A DNA stretch of 64,000 bases from Burkholderiales bacterium (lineage in GTDB: Bacteria; Pseudomonadota; Gammaproteobacteria; Burkholderiales; Burkholderiaceae_C), in NCBI GenBank assembly GCA_016191995.1, contig JACPVA010000071.1:1-64000 (forward strand). Reading direction: 5' to 3'. Below the pieces are notes generated by a model. That model was not told the DNA's origin. It searched no databases and saw nothing but the letters and a program-made list of their open reading frames with translations. This document shows, piece after piece, positions 38,431-48,741 of this stretch. The position numbers were made by a program, and so were the translations under genes. Position 1 is the stretch's first letter; every line of letters begins with the position of its first letter.

Positions 38431-39858
<1,428 letters not shown>

Positions 39859-40082
39859 CGATATGGCTGCGCCCTTCGGCGCCGCCCTATCTCGGCGGGT
39901 TGGAGCGGACCGGCGCGGGCGCCTGCCGCTCAACCCGCCGCACAACTCGCCGCACAACTCGCCGCGAATGTCCGCCGCGGCGGCCCGGATGAACTGCCCG
40001 CTACGCGACGTCATCCGGACCGGAAGACTTGTGGCAAGCTGAGTTGTCTGCGGGGCACCGGCCCCATTGCCCGGAGAACGAG

Positions 40083-40307
40083 ATGTCCATCCCCCTGGAA
40101 GCTCTGGCGTCCGAGGTGCTGCGCCTGCCGACCGAGCAGCGTCGTCGCCTGCTCGACCGCGTGGTGGCCAGCCTCGACGCCGACGCCGCCCAGGACGCGG
40201 CGTGGGACGCGGTCGCGGCCGAACGCGAAGCGCTGGCCCAGAAGGATCCAGCGTCGATGGTTCCACTCGCCGAGGCCCTGGACCGGATCCGCGCCGAGCT
40301 GAAGTGA
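40083..40307 (+). CDS. addiction-module antitoxin (TIGR02574/PF09720 type)
   Basis: 74 residues: [20 protein letters not shown] then [14 protein letters not shown], with a tail ending DRIRAELK. The 'EALxLPxxxRxxLxxxLLxSLD' pattern defines this small antitoxin family. It is placed between boxB and boxA on the same strand. Its stop overlaps the toxin start as GTGA. Confidence 0.85.
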   Translation: MSIPLEALASEVLRLPTEQRRRLLDRVVASLDADAAQDAAWDAVAAEREALAQKDPASMVPLAEALDRIRAELK

Positions 40308-40597
40308 AGCCGTCAATCCATCGCCTGGCCGAGCAGGACCTGCGCGACGCCGCCGGGTTCTATCGGCGCGAGGCGGGTGCGGGCGTGGCACTGCGATTCC
40401 TTGCCGAGTTCGAGCGCATCGTCGACTTGCTCGTGTCCGAGCCCGGGATCGGCACACCCACTGCAGACGGGCGCCAGGCCTTCCCGCTGGCCGGCTTTCC
40501 GTACTCCGTCATCTACCGCCAGCTGGGCGACGAGATCCGCGTCCTCGTCGTTCGCCACCAGCGCCGCGACCCGGGCTTCGGCGACTCGCGCAGCTGA
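40304..40597 (+). CDS. ParE/RelE-superfamily toxin
   Basis: 97 residues from [23 protein letters not shown] gives the N-terminal helices and [20 protein letters not shown] then [13 protein letters not shown] the conserved strands of ParE toxins (family pattern 'FPY.I.Y....D.I.V..V.H..R.P'). It is coupled to the antitoxin by GTGA. The stop is 74 bp before boxA, so transcription of boxA probably passes through this pair. Confidence 0.85.
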   Translation: MKPSIHRLAEQDLRDAAGFYRREAGAGVALRFLAEFERIVDLLVSEPGIGTPTADGRQAFPLAGFPYSVIYRQLGDEIRVLVVRHQRRDPGFGDSRS

Positions 40598-40671
40598 CAC
40601 GCCCGCCTGCACGCATCGACACGGGATCGCCCGCGCCCGCCGCAGCACCACAAAGAAGCACAGGACCCGCC

Positions 40672-41958
40672 ATGAACGCCCCCACCGAAGCCGCCCTGCT
40701 CAAGCAGCACCTGATCGATCCCGAGATCTGCATCCGCTGCAACACCTGCGAGGCCACCTGCCCGATCGGCGCGATCTCGCACGACGACCGCAACTACGTC
40801 GTCGACGCGGCCAAGTGCAAGTTCTGCCTGGACTGCATCTCGCCCTGCCCGACCGGCGCGATCGACAACTGGCGCATGGTGCCGCGCGCCAAGGCCTACA
40901 GCGTCGCCGAGCAGTTCTCGTGGGACGAGCTGCCGCAGGAGCTGACGCCCGATCAGCTCGCGGCCGCCGGCGTCGCCGCAGAGGCGGTCGCCGACGCCGA
41001 GGCGCAGGCCGCCGCCGCGCCGGCGCCGTCACCGACCGGCGAGGAGGCCTTCGTCGCCTCGCGCTACGGCTCGACGACGCCGCCCTGGTCCGCCGCCCAC
41101 CCCTACACCAACCTGTACGGGCCGAAGTCGGCGGCCAAGTCCGTCACCGCGACCGTCGTCGGCAACGTGCGCGTGACCGAGGTCGGCAAGGACTACGACA
41201 CGCATCACGTGATGCTCGACTTCGGCGCCATGCCGTTCCCGGTGCTGGAGGGCCAGAGCATCGGCATCGTCCCGCCCGGCGTCGACGCCCACGGCAAGCC
41301 GCACCACGCGCGCCAGTACAGCATCGCCAGCCCGCGCAACGGCGAGCGCCCGGGCTACAACAACCTGTCGCTGACGGTCAAGCGCGTGCTCGAGGACCAC
41401 CAGGGCCGCCCGGTGCGCGGGGTGGCGAGCAACTACGTCTGCGACCTGAAGCTGGGCGACAAGGTCGAGGTCATCGGCCCCTTCGGCGCCAGCTTCCTGA
41501 TGCCCAACCACCCGAAGAGCGCCATCGTGATGATCTGCACCGGCACCGGCAGCGCGCCGATGCGCGCGATGACCGAGTGGCGGCGCCGGCTGCGCAAGTC
41601 GGGCAAGTTCGACGGCGGCAAGCTGCTGCTGTTCTTCGGCGCCCGCACGCGCGCCGAACTGCCCTACTTCGGCCCACTGCAGAACCTGCCGAAGGACTTC
41701 ATCGACATCCGCTTCGCGTTCTCGCGCGAGGCCGGGCAGCCCAAGACCTACGTGCAGGACGCGATGCGAGCCGCCGCGGCCGACCTGGCGCCGCTGCTGG
41801 CGGACCCGAACGCGTACTTCCACGTCTGCGGGCTGAAGGCGATGGAAGACGGCGTGGTGCTGGCGCTGCGCGATATCGCGCGCGACGCGGGGATGGATTG
41901 GGACGCGGTGGGGGCGGGGATGAAGAGCCAGGGGCGTTTGCAGCTGGAGACCTACTGA
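40672..41958 (+). CDS. boxA: benzoyl-CoA 2,3-epoxidase, reductase subunit
   Basis: 428 residues. The N-terminal ferredoxin domain has two 4Fe-4S motifs, [12 protein letters not shown] and [13 protein letters not shown] linker (about 90-125) is Ala-rich. The FNR-like half carries FAD motif RQYSIAS, NAD(P) motif [13 protein letters not shown] and [14 protein letters not shown]. It passes electrons from NADPH to BoxB. In related clusters boxA usually adjoins boxB; here a TA pair of about 515 bp separates them, although the strand is kept. Confidence 0.93.
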   Translation: MNAPTEAALLKQHLIDPEICIRCNTCEATCPIGAISHDDRNYVVDAAKCKFCLDCISPCPTGAIDNWRMVPRAKAYSVAEQFSWDELPQELTPDQLAAAGVAAEAVADAEAQAAAAPAPSPTGEEAFVASRYGSTTPPWSAAHPYTNLYGPKSAAKSVTATVVGNVRVTEVGKDYDTHHVMLDFGAMPFPVLEGQSIGIVPPGVDAHGKPHHARQYSIASPRNGERPGYNNLSLTVKRVLEDHQGRPVRGVASNYVCDLKLGDKVEVIGPFGASFLMPNHPKSAIVMICTGTGSAPMRAMTEWRRRLRKSGKFDGGKLLLFFGARTRAELPYFGPLQNLPKDFIDIRFAFSREAGQPKTYVQDAMRAAAADLAPLLADPNAYFHVCGLKAMEDGVVLALRDIARDAGMDWDAVGAGMKSQGRLQLETY

Positions 41959-42027
41959 CCCGCCGCAGCGACCGGGCTGATGCAGCGCAGGCGCCGATGC
42001 CGCAGGGCACGGCGATGCCGCTTCACG

Positions 42028-42375
42028 TCATGCGGCCTGGAGAAGGAACTCGACCTTTACCGCCTCGTACGGGAACTCGATGCCTCCGGTGTCGGTGCGG
42101 TCCAGAACGCCGGCGTCCAGAAGTGCTGTCACGTCACCATGCACGGTCTTCACGTCCCTTCCGACCCGGCGCGCCGCCTCACGAATGGAGACCGGGCCAG
42201 CGCCGCACAGCACCTTCAGAAGTTCCCAACGTCGCGCGGTCAGGACCTTCCACAGCAGTTCAGGCGTCTCGAAGCTGATGCGCGCCGTCTTCTGTGCCCT
42301 CTTGCCTTGCCATGCCCGCACGAAGTCTTCGCCCGCGTCCTTTCGCGTGGCGACATCAAGAATCACTGTTTTCAC
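42028..42375 (-). CDS. TumA-like HTH antitoxin
   Basis: 115 residues from GTG (VKTVILDVATRKDAGEDFVR); the longer track ORF overlaps the toxin. TARRWELLKVLCGAGPVSIR and EAARRVGRDVKTVHGDVTAL form a winged HTH. The family (HVO_A0114-like) is the known antitoxin partner of TumE. It overlaps the 3' end of the tumE-like gene by 20 bp, with the toxin upstream, the usual tum order. A second homologue lies at 44331-44699. Confidence 0.8.
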   Translation of the reverse strand: MKTVILDVATRKDAGEDFVRAWQGKRAQKTARISFETPELLWKVLTARRWELLKVLCGAGPVSIREAARRVGRDVKTVHGDVTALLDAGVLDRTDTGGIEFPYEAVKVEFLLQAA

Positions 42376-42652
42376 GAATCCACCTCGCGATGTCAGTTTC
42401 GAAATCCACGATGAGCTTCGTCGGGCTCGAGACCTTGTACGCCCCCTGCCTGCCACCGTAGTGCCTGTGGTCACCCTTGCCGAGCTCGTTGTCGTACCGG
42501 ACGACGCACTCGCGACCTACGACGTAGGCGAGGCGGTACTTCAAGGTGTGCGTCGACGGCGGAAGCGGCTTGGGCAGCAGCCAGACCACGTACTCCGCAA
42601 AACCACCCGTTGCATCCGCCACCCTTCGCCTGAGCAGCAGCGTTGCCTTCAT
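42356..42652 (-). CDS. TumE-like (DUF6516) toxin
   Basis: 98 residues from MKATLLLRRRVADATGGFAE. VVWLLPKPLPPSTHTLKYRL and VVRYDNELGKGDHRHYGGRQ contain the family signature 'YDNERGKGDHRHY', with the His and acidic residues likely to be catalytic. Family members are RNA-degrading toxins in tumE-tumA modules. An inverted repeat TGTTG-N10-CAACA (42652-42671) touches the start codon and may be the operator. This copy looks intact, unlike the one at 44696-44842. Confidence 0.82.
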   Translation of the reverse strand: MKATLLLRRRVADATGGFAEYVVWLLPKPLPPSTHTLKYRLAYVVGRECVVRYDNELGKGDHRHYGGRQGAYKVSSPTKLIVDFETDIARWIRENSDS

Positions 42653-43449
42653 GTTGGCGATTTTGTCAACACTGGCGGCGCGCGTCAACCTCCAGCTCGG
42701 CCACCGGCCTGCCGTCCTCGATGCGCCATGGGCTCGCACACTTGGCGCGCACGCTGGACGCCCACCCTGATCTGCGCGGCATCCCGACCGCCGAGGGCTA
42801 CAGCCTGCCCGGCGCGGGCCGTCGAGCCTCCGCCCCGCGACCGACGCAACCGTGCCTGCCGGCGCGCCACGCACACCCAGCCGGCGGCGCCGGGTTGTAC
42901 GCCGATGCCGCCGCGCGCGTCGCGCGCGACGAGACGCTGATCGGCTACTGGACGCCCGTCTCGCCCGACACCGTTTCCAGCTGCAACACGCAGTACCGGG
43001 ATCGCTACCGGCAGGCGTCGGGGCGCGTCGAGTGCAGCCAACACGGTGCGTGTCGCCGGCTTCGTGCGCACGGACGCCAACCTGATGCTGAAGCACGAAG
43101 CGCAGGAACGGCTGCTCGGGGTGCGCAACCTCGGCGACATTCGCTACGTCGAGTCCGTGACCGCCGTCGACGATGTGTTCCAGGGGCCGCGAAGGCAGTG
43201 GTGGCTGGGTCTGCGGGCGTCGTTGTGAAAGATCGGCGGGGTCGTCGGGCTGGGCAGCCGGGCCGTACCAGGCCCGAGCGGCGCGCTGGCCTCGCGGCGC
43301 GCGAGCTTTCCTGGCAGTCGCCCCCGGCGCGCCACGATTTGCCGACCGCCTCGACGACCACCGTGCAGCCGTGCCGCCTGGCACTTTCGTTCCCGACGTC
43401 GGTGCGGATCGGCGCGCCTTACAATCGCTCCATTCGTAAGGAGCAGGTG
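42653..43449. other. eroded coding stretch, no intact gene
   Basis: Plus-frame pieces look protein-like but do not join. One is HGLAHLARTLDAHPDLRGIP (from about 42726), another ETLIGYWTPVSPDTVSSCNT, and a third, in a different frame, VRTDANLMLKHEAQERLLGV and GDIRYVESVTAVDDVFQGP (43046-43228). I do not recognise the family. A TACAAT box at 43422-43427 may be the promoter of the next antitoxin gene. Confidence 0.4.
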
Positions 43450-43671
43450 ATGACCGAGTCCACCATCACGGCCAAGGGCCAGACGACGGTACCGGCCGAC
43501 ATCCGAACGCTCATCCAGGCGCAGCCGGGGACCCGACTGGTGTGGTCCGCGATGCCCGACGGCACGATCATCGTGCGTGCCAAGAACCGCTCGATCCTCG
43601 ACATGGCGGGGATGGTCGCCGCCCCGAAGGGCAGGCGCGTGTCGGTCGACGCGATGAACCCCTGGCGCTGA
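43450..43671 (+). CDS. AbrB/MazE-like antitoxin
   Basis: 73 residues from MTESTITAKGQTTVPADIRT, with TAAGGAGCAG directly upstream. ITAKGQTTVPADIR and LIQAQPGTRLVW are the swapped-hairpin AbrB DNA-binding motif. SILDMAGMVAAPKGRRVSVD is the toxin-contacting tail, with the 'L.G......G..VS.D.M' pattern of VapB proteins that pair with PIN toxins. The toxin starts 19 bp downstream. Confidence 0.85.
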   Translation: MTESTITAKGQTTVPADIRTLIQAQPGTRLVWSAMPDGTIIVRAKNRSILDMAGMVAAPKGRRVSVDAMNPWR

Positions 43672-43690
43672 GCCCGCGCGCCCCGGCCCC

Positions 43691-44098
43691 ATGCCGGCAC
43701 TCGACACGAACGTCCTGGTGCGCTACGTCGTCCGAGACGACGCGGCGCAGCTTGCGGTCGCGCGCGAGCTGATCCGCCGATGCGTCGGACGAGAGCAGAC
43801 ACTCTTCGTGACCGCGACGGTCCTGCTGGAGCTCGAGTGGGTGCTGCGCTCGGCCTACGGGTTCGCCAAGGATCAGGTGATTCACGTCGTCGCCGCGCTG
43901 CTCTCGGCGGCCGAACTTCGCTTCGAGTCGGAACAGGCGCTGGAAGTGGCGCTCCAGCTCTACCGGGAAGGGGTGGCCGGGTTCGCCGACTGCATCCATG
44001 TCGCCCTGGCGGCCGATGCCGGCGAGCAGCCCATGTGGACCTTCGACCGGCGCGCGGCTCGCGTGCCGGGCGCGCGGCTGCTATCCCGCCGGCCCTAG
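43691..44098 (+). CDS. VapC-type PIN-domain toxin
   Basis: 135 residues. MPALDTNVLVRYVVRDDAAQ has the first Asp; TVLLELEWVLRSAYGF has the second acid (E); GVAGFADCIHVALAADAG has the third (D), and WTFDRRAARVPGARLL the fourth. This is the standard VapC layout (DTNVLVR, E, FADA/C, TFD). VapC enzymes cleave tRNA or rRNA. It is paired with the AbrB-like antitoxin. Confidence 0.88.
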   Translation: MPALDTNVLVRYVVRDDAAQLAVARELIRRCVGREQTLFVTATVLLELEWVLRSAYGFAKDQVIHVVAALLSAAELRFESEQALEVALQLYREGVAGFADCIHVALAADAGEQPMWTFDRRAARVPGARLLSRRP

Positions 44099-44138
44099 CC
44101 GCCTGCCGATCGCTTCAGGCCGGCCCGTTCAGCCGGCG

Positions 44139-44300
44139 TCACGGCGCATAGCGGGCGCAGAATTCGATCGGCCTCATGACCGGGTCCTTCCCGGCCAGCG
44201 CCAGCAGATCCTTGTCGCCGGTCACCAGACAGTCCGCCCCGCTGACGATCCGCGTGGCGAGGATCGGCAGGTCGTCCGGGCCGCGCGAGCCGCTGGCGAG
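44139..44300 (-). pseudogene. PIN-domain toxin, C-terminal remnant
   Basis: The minus frame reads PDDLPILATRIVSGADCLVT, GDKDLLALAGKDPVMRPIEF and ends CARYAP with TGA. This is the last third of a COG1569-like PIN protein ('DD.ILATA..G.ADYLVTGDKDLL.L'). No N-terminal part or antitoxin precedes it; upstream is the second TumA gene. It is not in the ORF track. Confidence 0.7.
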
Positions 44301-44330
44301 AGCCGGGGCGGACGCTGATGCGACGCCGCC

Positions 44331-44699
44331 TCAGGCCGCCTTGCGCTCGCCCTGGATGCGCATGTCGATCCTCACATCGCCATACGGGCACACCACGCCG
44401 CCAGCCTCGTCGCGCTCGACCAGCCCCAGCTCCACCAGGGCCCGCACGTCCTCGTGCACGCGCTTGACGTCGCGCCCGACGCGGCGCGCCAGCTCGCGCA
44501 CCGCGACCGGACCCTGCCCCTGCAACGCCGTCACCAGCGCCCAGCGGCGCTCGGTCAGGCGGCCGAAGAAGGCGCCCGGGGTCTCGAAGTTGAGCGTCTC
44601 GCCCTGGTAGCGATCCGACTGCGCCTTCCTGCCCGCGCGCCGCAACGCGGCCCGCCAGTCGGGGTCGAGCGTGATCGTGAGCCTGCGCACTGTGGTCAT
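44331..44699 (-). CDS. TumA-like HTH antitoxin, second copy
   Basis: 122 residues from MTTVRRLTITLDPDWRAALR. LTERRWALVTALQGQGPVAV and RELARRVGRDVKRVHEDVRA form the winged HTH, close to the first TumA. The tail (VCPYGDVRIDMRIQGERKAA) differs. Its start overlaps the stop of a broken tumE as ATGA, so the original gene order was toxin then antitoxin. It is now an orphan antitoxin and might act on the intact TumE 2 kb away. Confidence 0.8.
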   Translation of the reverse strand: MTTVRRLTITLDPDWRAALRRAGRKAQSDRYQGETLNFETPGAFFGRLTERRWALVTALQGQGPVAVRELARRVGRDVKRVHEDVRALVELGLVERDEAGGVVCPYGDVRIDMRIQGERKAA

Positions 44700-44842
44700 G
44701 GCTTGTCGCCCCTGGCCGCCTCGACGGCGGCGATGAAGTCCTCCACCAACGCGTCGACGGAGGTGAAGCGCTAGGGCTGCTGCCGGCCACGCAGGTGGCA
44801 GTGGTCGCCCTTGCCTCGCTCCTTGTCGAACCCCACCACGCG
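44696..44842 (-). pseudogene. decayed TumE toxin
   Basis: The frame reads RVVGFDKERGKGDHCHLRGR, QQP, stop, then RFTSVDALVEDFIAAVEAAR and GDKP with TGA. Compared with the intact family motif GKGDHRHY the second part is changed to GKGDHCHL, a TAG (44771-44773) interrupts the frame, and the N-terminal half is missing. It still overlaps the downstream tumA start as ATGA. Confidence 0.75.
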
Positions 44843-44914
44843 GACACCGCCAACATGCGCACCCATGCCAGATGCTCGACGACGATATGCCCGACCGCTC
44901 ACGCAGCGCCTGCG

Positions 44915-45232
44915 TCAGCCACCCGACGCCTTGCGTGCCGCCGCCTCCATCGCCAGCCTCCCCCAGGGCGTCATCGCGGCGGGCGACTCCAGCGCCTGCG
45001 CCGGCGCGCGCCAGAAGTTCATCGTCGTCTTCCTGCCCCGGGACTCGTAGACGAAAGGCTCGCTGCCGGCGGCCCGGAAACGCGCGTCGGTCGCCACATC
45101 GGTCTTCAGGTACAGCAGCTCGCCGACGACGATGGCGACGAAGAGCTCGTCCACGTAGACGCCGTGACCGCCGAACATCGCCCGCGTCCGCACCGCACCC
45201 AGCGGCGCGAGCAGCTCGGCGTACCAGCGCAC
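44915..45232 (-). CDS. TfoX N-terminal-domain protein
   Basis: About 105 residues from a GTG before RWYAELLAPLG; the true start may be up to 15 codons earlier, as no ATG is present. TRAMFGGHGVYVDELFVAIV, GELLYLKTDVATDARFRAAG and PFVYESRGRKTTMNFW are the TfoX_N pattern. Small TfoX-like proteins are loosely linked to competence regulation, but most have unknown roles. The ORF track fuses it to a long shadow of the next gene. Confidence 0.75.
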   Translation of the reverse strand: MRWYAELLAPLGAVRTRAMFGGHGVYVDELFVAIVVGELLYLKTDVATDARFRAAGSEPFVYESRGRKTTMNFWRAPAQALESPAAMTPWGRLAMEAAARKASGG

Positions 45233-45351
45233 CGCGTCCTCGCCGCGCGCGATGCGGTGCCCGGCGACGACCTCGTCACCCGGCCGCAGCCTGCCCGGCG
45301 GCCTCACCCTGCGCGGCACGAATCGCCCCCTTGGTACGGCAGCGCGCCCAT

Positions 45352-46215
45352 TCAGCGCCAGACCTGTGCGTTCTCGCGCACGAAGTCCTCGAGGCTGCGC
45401 GGCGCGCGCCCGGTCAGCCGTTGCACGTCGCCGGTCGGCTGGTGGCCGAGCCCGCTGCGAACCAGCGGCCCGAGTGCCACCATCCACGACCGCAGCGGCT
45501 CGGGCATGCCCATACCCTGCAGCGCGGCGCGCGCAGCCTCGTCGTCGATCGGCACATAGGCCACCGGGCGGCCGATCGCCTGCCCGATCAACGCCATCGC
45601 CTGCGCATGCGTCCACGCGCGCGCGCCGGTCGGCGTATAGACCGCGCCGGCGTGCGCGGCCGGGTCGGCCAGCACCGCGTCGGCGCAAGCGGCGATGTCG
45701 TCGGCGTCGACCATCGCCTGCGCCACATCGGCGTGGGCGGCGAAGTAGCTGCCGGCGCGGATCATCGCCGCGCCGTAGGTCGCGTAGTTCTGCATGAAGC
45801 CCGCCGGCCGCAGCAGCGTCCACGCGATGCCGCTGGCCGCCACCGCGTCGTCGATGCCGCCTTGCACGCGCGCGAAGAGGTTGTCGCTGCCGGCGTCGGC
45901 GCCGATCGCCGAAAGCCGCAGCACGTGCCGCACGCCGGCCTCGCGTGCGGCCCGCAGCGCGCCCTGCGCCAGCGCCGGCTTGTCGGGCGCCAGCGGCAGC
46001 AGCAGGAAGAGCGAGTCGGCGCCGTCGAAGGCGCGCCTCAGCGCCGCCGGGTCGCGCAGGTCGGCCTGCCGGACCTGCGCCGCCGGCGCGCCCGGGACCT
46101 GCGCATCGGGCCGCGACGACAGCGCCAGCACGTCGGCGCCCTGCGCCAGAAGCCGCGCGCTGACGCGCCGCCCTACCGTGCCGGTGGCGCCGGTGACGAC
46201 GATGCGACGGCTCAT
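45352..46215 (-). CDS. NmrA/SDR-type NAD(P)H-binding protein
   Basis: 287 residues. It begins MSRRIVVTGATGTVGRRVSA with the GxxGxxG dinucleotide site. It continues DSLFLLLPLAPDKPALAQGA, GVRHVLRLSAIGAD and WTLLRPAGFMQNYATY, the pattern of the NmrA-like/ergot-alkaloid-type SDR group, which lacks the usual YxxxK. Family members act as quinone reductases or redox sensors. It lies 119 bp upstream of the TfoX-like gene on the same strand, possibly as one transcript. Confidence 0.82.
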   Translation of the reverse strand: MSRRIVVTGATGTVGRRVSARLLAQGADVLALSSRPDAQVPGAPAAQVRQADLRDPAALRRAFDGADSLFLLLPLAPDKPALAQGALRAAREAGVRHVLRLSAIGADAGSDNLFARVQGGIDDAVAASGIAWTLLRPAGFMQNYATYGAAMIRAGSYFAAHADVAQAMVDADDIAACADAVLADPAAHAGAVYTPTGARAWTHAQAMALIGQAIGRPVAYVPIDDEAARAALQGMGMPEPLRSWMVALGPLVRSGLGHQPTGDVQRLTGRAPRSLEDFVRENAQVWR

Positions 46216-46336
46216 GCGCGTTCTCCAGCAATCGGTCGGGAACGATCAGCATACGCGCGGGAGCGCGTCGGGCGCATCCCATCGATCCCGCAGCAGCCAT
46301 GCCGCCGGCTTGCGCGGGGCACGCCGCAGACCCGGG

Positions 46337-46960
46337 CTACCAGGACAGGCGCGCGACCGAGCCCGAATCGCTGGCCGTCAGCTCGAGCCGGAACCCCGCC
46401 GCCTCGAGCATCTCGCGTCGGAGCGCCCAGGCCGGGCTCGCGGGCGGCTCCGGGTCCTGCAGATGGCAGCTCAGCTGCGAGGCCTCGGCCGCCTTGCGCA
46501 CGGCCAGCAGCGCGCGCTCGACCCACAGCCGCGGCGCGCGCGCCTGCGCCGACATCGCGTGCGCGTCCGCGGCGGCGACGATGCGCAGCGCCGGCGCTGC
46601 GCCGCGAGCCGGCAGCGCGCTGTCGATCGACCAGTCCAGCAGCAGCCCGGCCAGCGTGCGGCCGGCCGCGGCACCCGCTGCACCCCAGCCCGGGCGCACG
46701 GCATAGCCTGCGCGCTCGAACTCGCGCAGGCACTCCAGCGCGACCGGCTCGCCGGCCTCGCGCAGCAGCGTGGCCAGGAAGTCCGGCGCGTCGACTGGCG
46801 CGCCCGCCGGCACCGGCACCGGCGCCGGAAGTGGCGCCACCGCGGTGAACTCGCCGCGGCCAGCGGCGTCGACGATCGCCTGCTTGGCGCGGAACAGGAT
46901 CCCGAGCAGGTCGGAGGACCTGCCCGCCAGGGCACGGGCGGCGGCGGCGTCGAAGCTCAT
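46337..46960 (-). CDS. hypothetical protein
   Basis: 207 residues from MSFDAAAARALAGRSSDLLG. No family is recognised. The N-terminal part has an amphipathic helix (SSDLLGILFRAKQAIVDAAG). A Pro-rich loop and helical, Ala-rich sequence with VERALLAVRKAAEASQLSCH follow. The end (ALRREMLEAAGFRLELTASD) looks like a beta hairpin. There is no signal peptide or membrane helix. Codon use is like the neighbours, so the gene is probably real. Confidence 0.55.
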   Translation of the reverse strand: MSFDAAAARALAGRSSDLLGILFRAKQAIVDAAGRGEFTAVAPLPAPVPVPAGAPVDAPDFLATLLREAGEPVALECLREFERAGYAVRPGWGAAGAAAGRTLAGLLLDWSIDSALPARGAAPALRIVAAADAHAMSAQARAPRLWVERALLAVRKAAEASQLSCHLQDPEPPASPAWALRREMLEAAGFRLELTASDSGSVARLSW

Positions 46961-47321
46961 GGGTGGGCGATGCGGTGCGGGGTCTTGCGGCTGGCGGGGC
47001 GGCGCAGCCGACCGCACGCACGGCGCGGCCCGGGGCGAGGGGCCGGCCTGCGGCGGCGAGAGCTGCACACGGGGTTTCGGCCGGCACGCCGGGCAGTTGA
47101 AGGCGGTGGCGGCGGCATCGCGTCAGGCGTCACGCAGGCGGGCGCGCGACGGGTCAGCCGGCGAGAGGGCAGGCGGGCAATCCGCCGGCCGGCGGGCGGG
47201 CGGGCGAATGATCGGACGGCTTGCTGGCGGCCGTATGGACCACCGGCCAGCGCGTGAACGGATGATCCGACGGCCTGCGGACGATCCGATGGCCTGCCCG
47301 TGGCCGCCCTGCGCCGCCGGC
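46961..47321. other. GC-rich stretch with imperfect short repeats
   Basis: No supported gene. From 47150 to 47310 it contains many imperfect copies of GGCGGGCGGGCG- and GATCCGACGGCCTGC-like units, which read as repetitive peptides in several frames. It lies between the start of the unknown gene and the stop of the ProQ-like gene. Confidence 0.5.
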
Positions 47322-48449
47322 TCAACGGCGCGCCTCGCGCTCGACACGCGCCTGCGCGATCTGGGCGTCGAAATCGGCTTCGCTCAACCGTTTGAGCGCG
47401 CAGAAGTTGGCCTTGGCCAGCGGGCTGGACTCCCACGCACGCAGCAGCAGGGCGCGCTCGCGCTGGGCCTCGTCGGCGGGCATCGGCGCATCGGCTGGCG
47501 CGTCGGCCGGGCGCGCGGCGCGGGGCTGCCGGCGCACGTCCGGCATCGGCCTCGTGGGCTGCGCCGCGGACGCAGCGCGATCGGATCGACCCGCGCTTGC
47601 CGCGCGTTCGCCACCCTCGGTGCGCGCAGGGCGACCCTCGTGGCCATGAGGGTCGCTGCGTTCGGCGCGGCGTTGGCCGGCAGCGCCATCGCGGGTAGCG
47701 CCGGGGACGTTCTGCACCCCGTGGCCGGGCCGGCCGGCCGCGACGCCGCGCGGGCCGCGTTCGCGCGGCTCATGCCGAGCGCCGGGTCGAGCGCCGGGGC
47801 CAGCCCCGCGCCCTGCATCGCGGCCGTCCCGATGCCGGGGCGCGACGATGCGGACGGGCATGTCGCCGGTCGGTGCCGCCGCGGTAGCGCCGTCCGCAGC
47901 TGCTGGCATCGCGGCGGCATCGGCCAGCGCAGCGGCAGCTGCATGCGCCGGCCTCGGCGCGCCGCGCGCGGCAGCGCGCCGCGCCTGCACGACGGCGCGC
48001 CGGCGCGCCAGCTCGGCCGTGGCCGCGTCGCGGTGCTCGGGCGCGATCTCGCCCGACGGCTGGCCGTCGAGGTCGAACCTCGTCGGCGAAGCCAGCAATG
48101 CCTTCAGGTACGCCGTGCTCGTCGTGTGCCGATGCAGGAACGCCGACAGCGCCTTGCGCGTGAACTCGCCCGGCGCGCGCTGCTGGATGTCGGCCTGGAT
48201 GCGCAGCTTGAGCGGGCGCGGGGCGCCCGCCGAGAACAGGGCCGGGAAGTGCGACGCGAGCCGCTGCGCGACGTCGACCGCGGACGCGCCAGCCACGTCG
48301 GCAGCCTCCGCCCGCTCCTGGCCGGCGGTGGGCGGCGCGGGCGCGGCGGGCACTGCCCCGGCGCCCGTGGCCTCGCTGCCCCCAACGGCATGCGCCGTCG
48401 GATCGGGCGCCTGCGCGTGCACGGGATCGGCATCCTTCGGGTGGGTCAT
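47322..48449 (-). CDS. ProQ/FinO-domain RNA-binding protein with long disordered tail
   Basis: 375 residues from MTHPKDADPVHAQAPDPTAH. The ProQ/FinO domain is at about residues 55-150: LASHFPALFSAGAPRPLKLR, IQQRAPGEFTRKALSAFLHR and TSTAYLKALLASPTRFDLDG. About 170 residues of Ala/Arg/Pro/Gly-rich disorder follow, then a compact C-terminus (RALLLRAWESSPLAKANFCA) found in betaproteobacterial members. Such proteins bind structured RNAs and sRNAs. The track start lies 75 codons upstream in a low-quality frame. Confidence 0.82.
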   Translation of the reverse strand: MTHPKDADPVHAQAPDPTAHAVGGSEATGAGAVPAAPAPPTAGQERAEAADVAGASAVDVAQRLASHFPALFSAGAPRPLKLRIQADIQQRAPGEFTRKALSAFLHRHTTSTAYLKALLASPTRFDLDGQPSGEIAPEHRDAATAELARRRAVVQARRAAARGAPRPAHAAAAALADAAAMPAAADGATAAAPTGDMPVRIVAPRHRDGRDAGRGAGPGARPGARHEPRERGPRGVAAGRPGHGVQNVPGATRDGAAGQRRAERSDPHGHEGRPARTEGGERAASAGRSDRAASAAQPTRPMPDVRRQPRAARPADAPADAPMPADEAQRERALLLRAWESSPLAKANFCALKRLSEADFDAQIAQARVEREARR

Positions 48450-48727
48450 CTCGGTATCGCCAGCTCGACTTGGAAGTCGGGAATCCGGCAAGGCCGGCGG
48501 GACGCATTGTGCGGCAGCGCCATCCGATGAGCCGTCGCGTGGCGCGCCCGCCGCAGCGGCCATCGCGCGAACCGATCCGTTCGGCGCGCAGCGCTTGCGG
48601 CCCGGCGCCATGGCGCCCGCAGTGCGCGCAATCAGGTCAAACCCTATGTCACGATTTCTTACATGTGAACGCATCGGCTTCCACGGCCATCGGCCAAGTC
48701 CCTGTCAGCAATGAGGAGTCTGCAATC

Positions 48728-48741
48728 GGCACGTTCTTTGC
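48728..48741 (+). promoter_or_regulatory. sigma-54 promoter of toroid gene 1
   Basis: CGGCACG-TTCT-TTGCG fits the RpoN consensus TGGCACG-N4-TTGCW: GG at 48728-48729, exactly ten bases, then GC at 48740-48741. Transcription would start near 48753, about 90 bp before the gene. PEP-CTERM-linked genes in several bacteria are controlled by RpoN with PrsK/PrsR. Confidence 0.65.
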
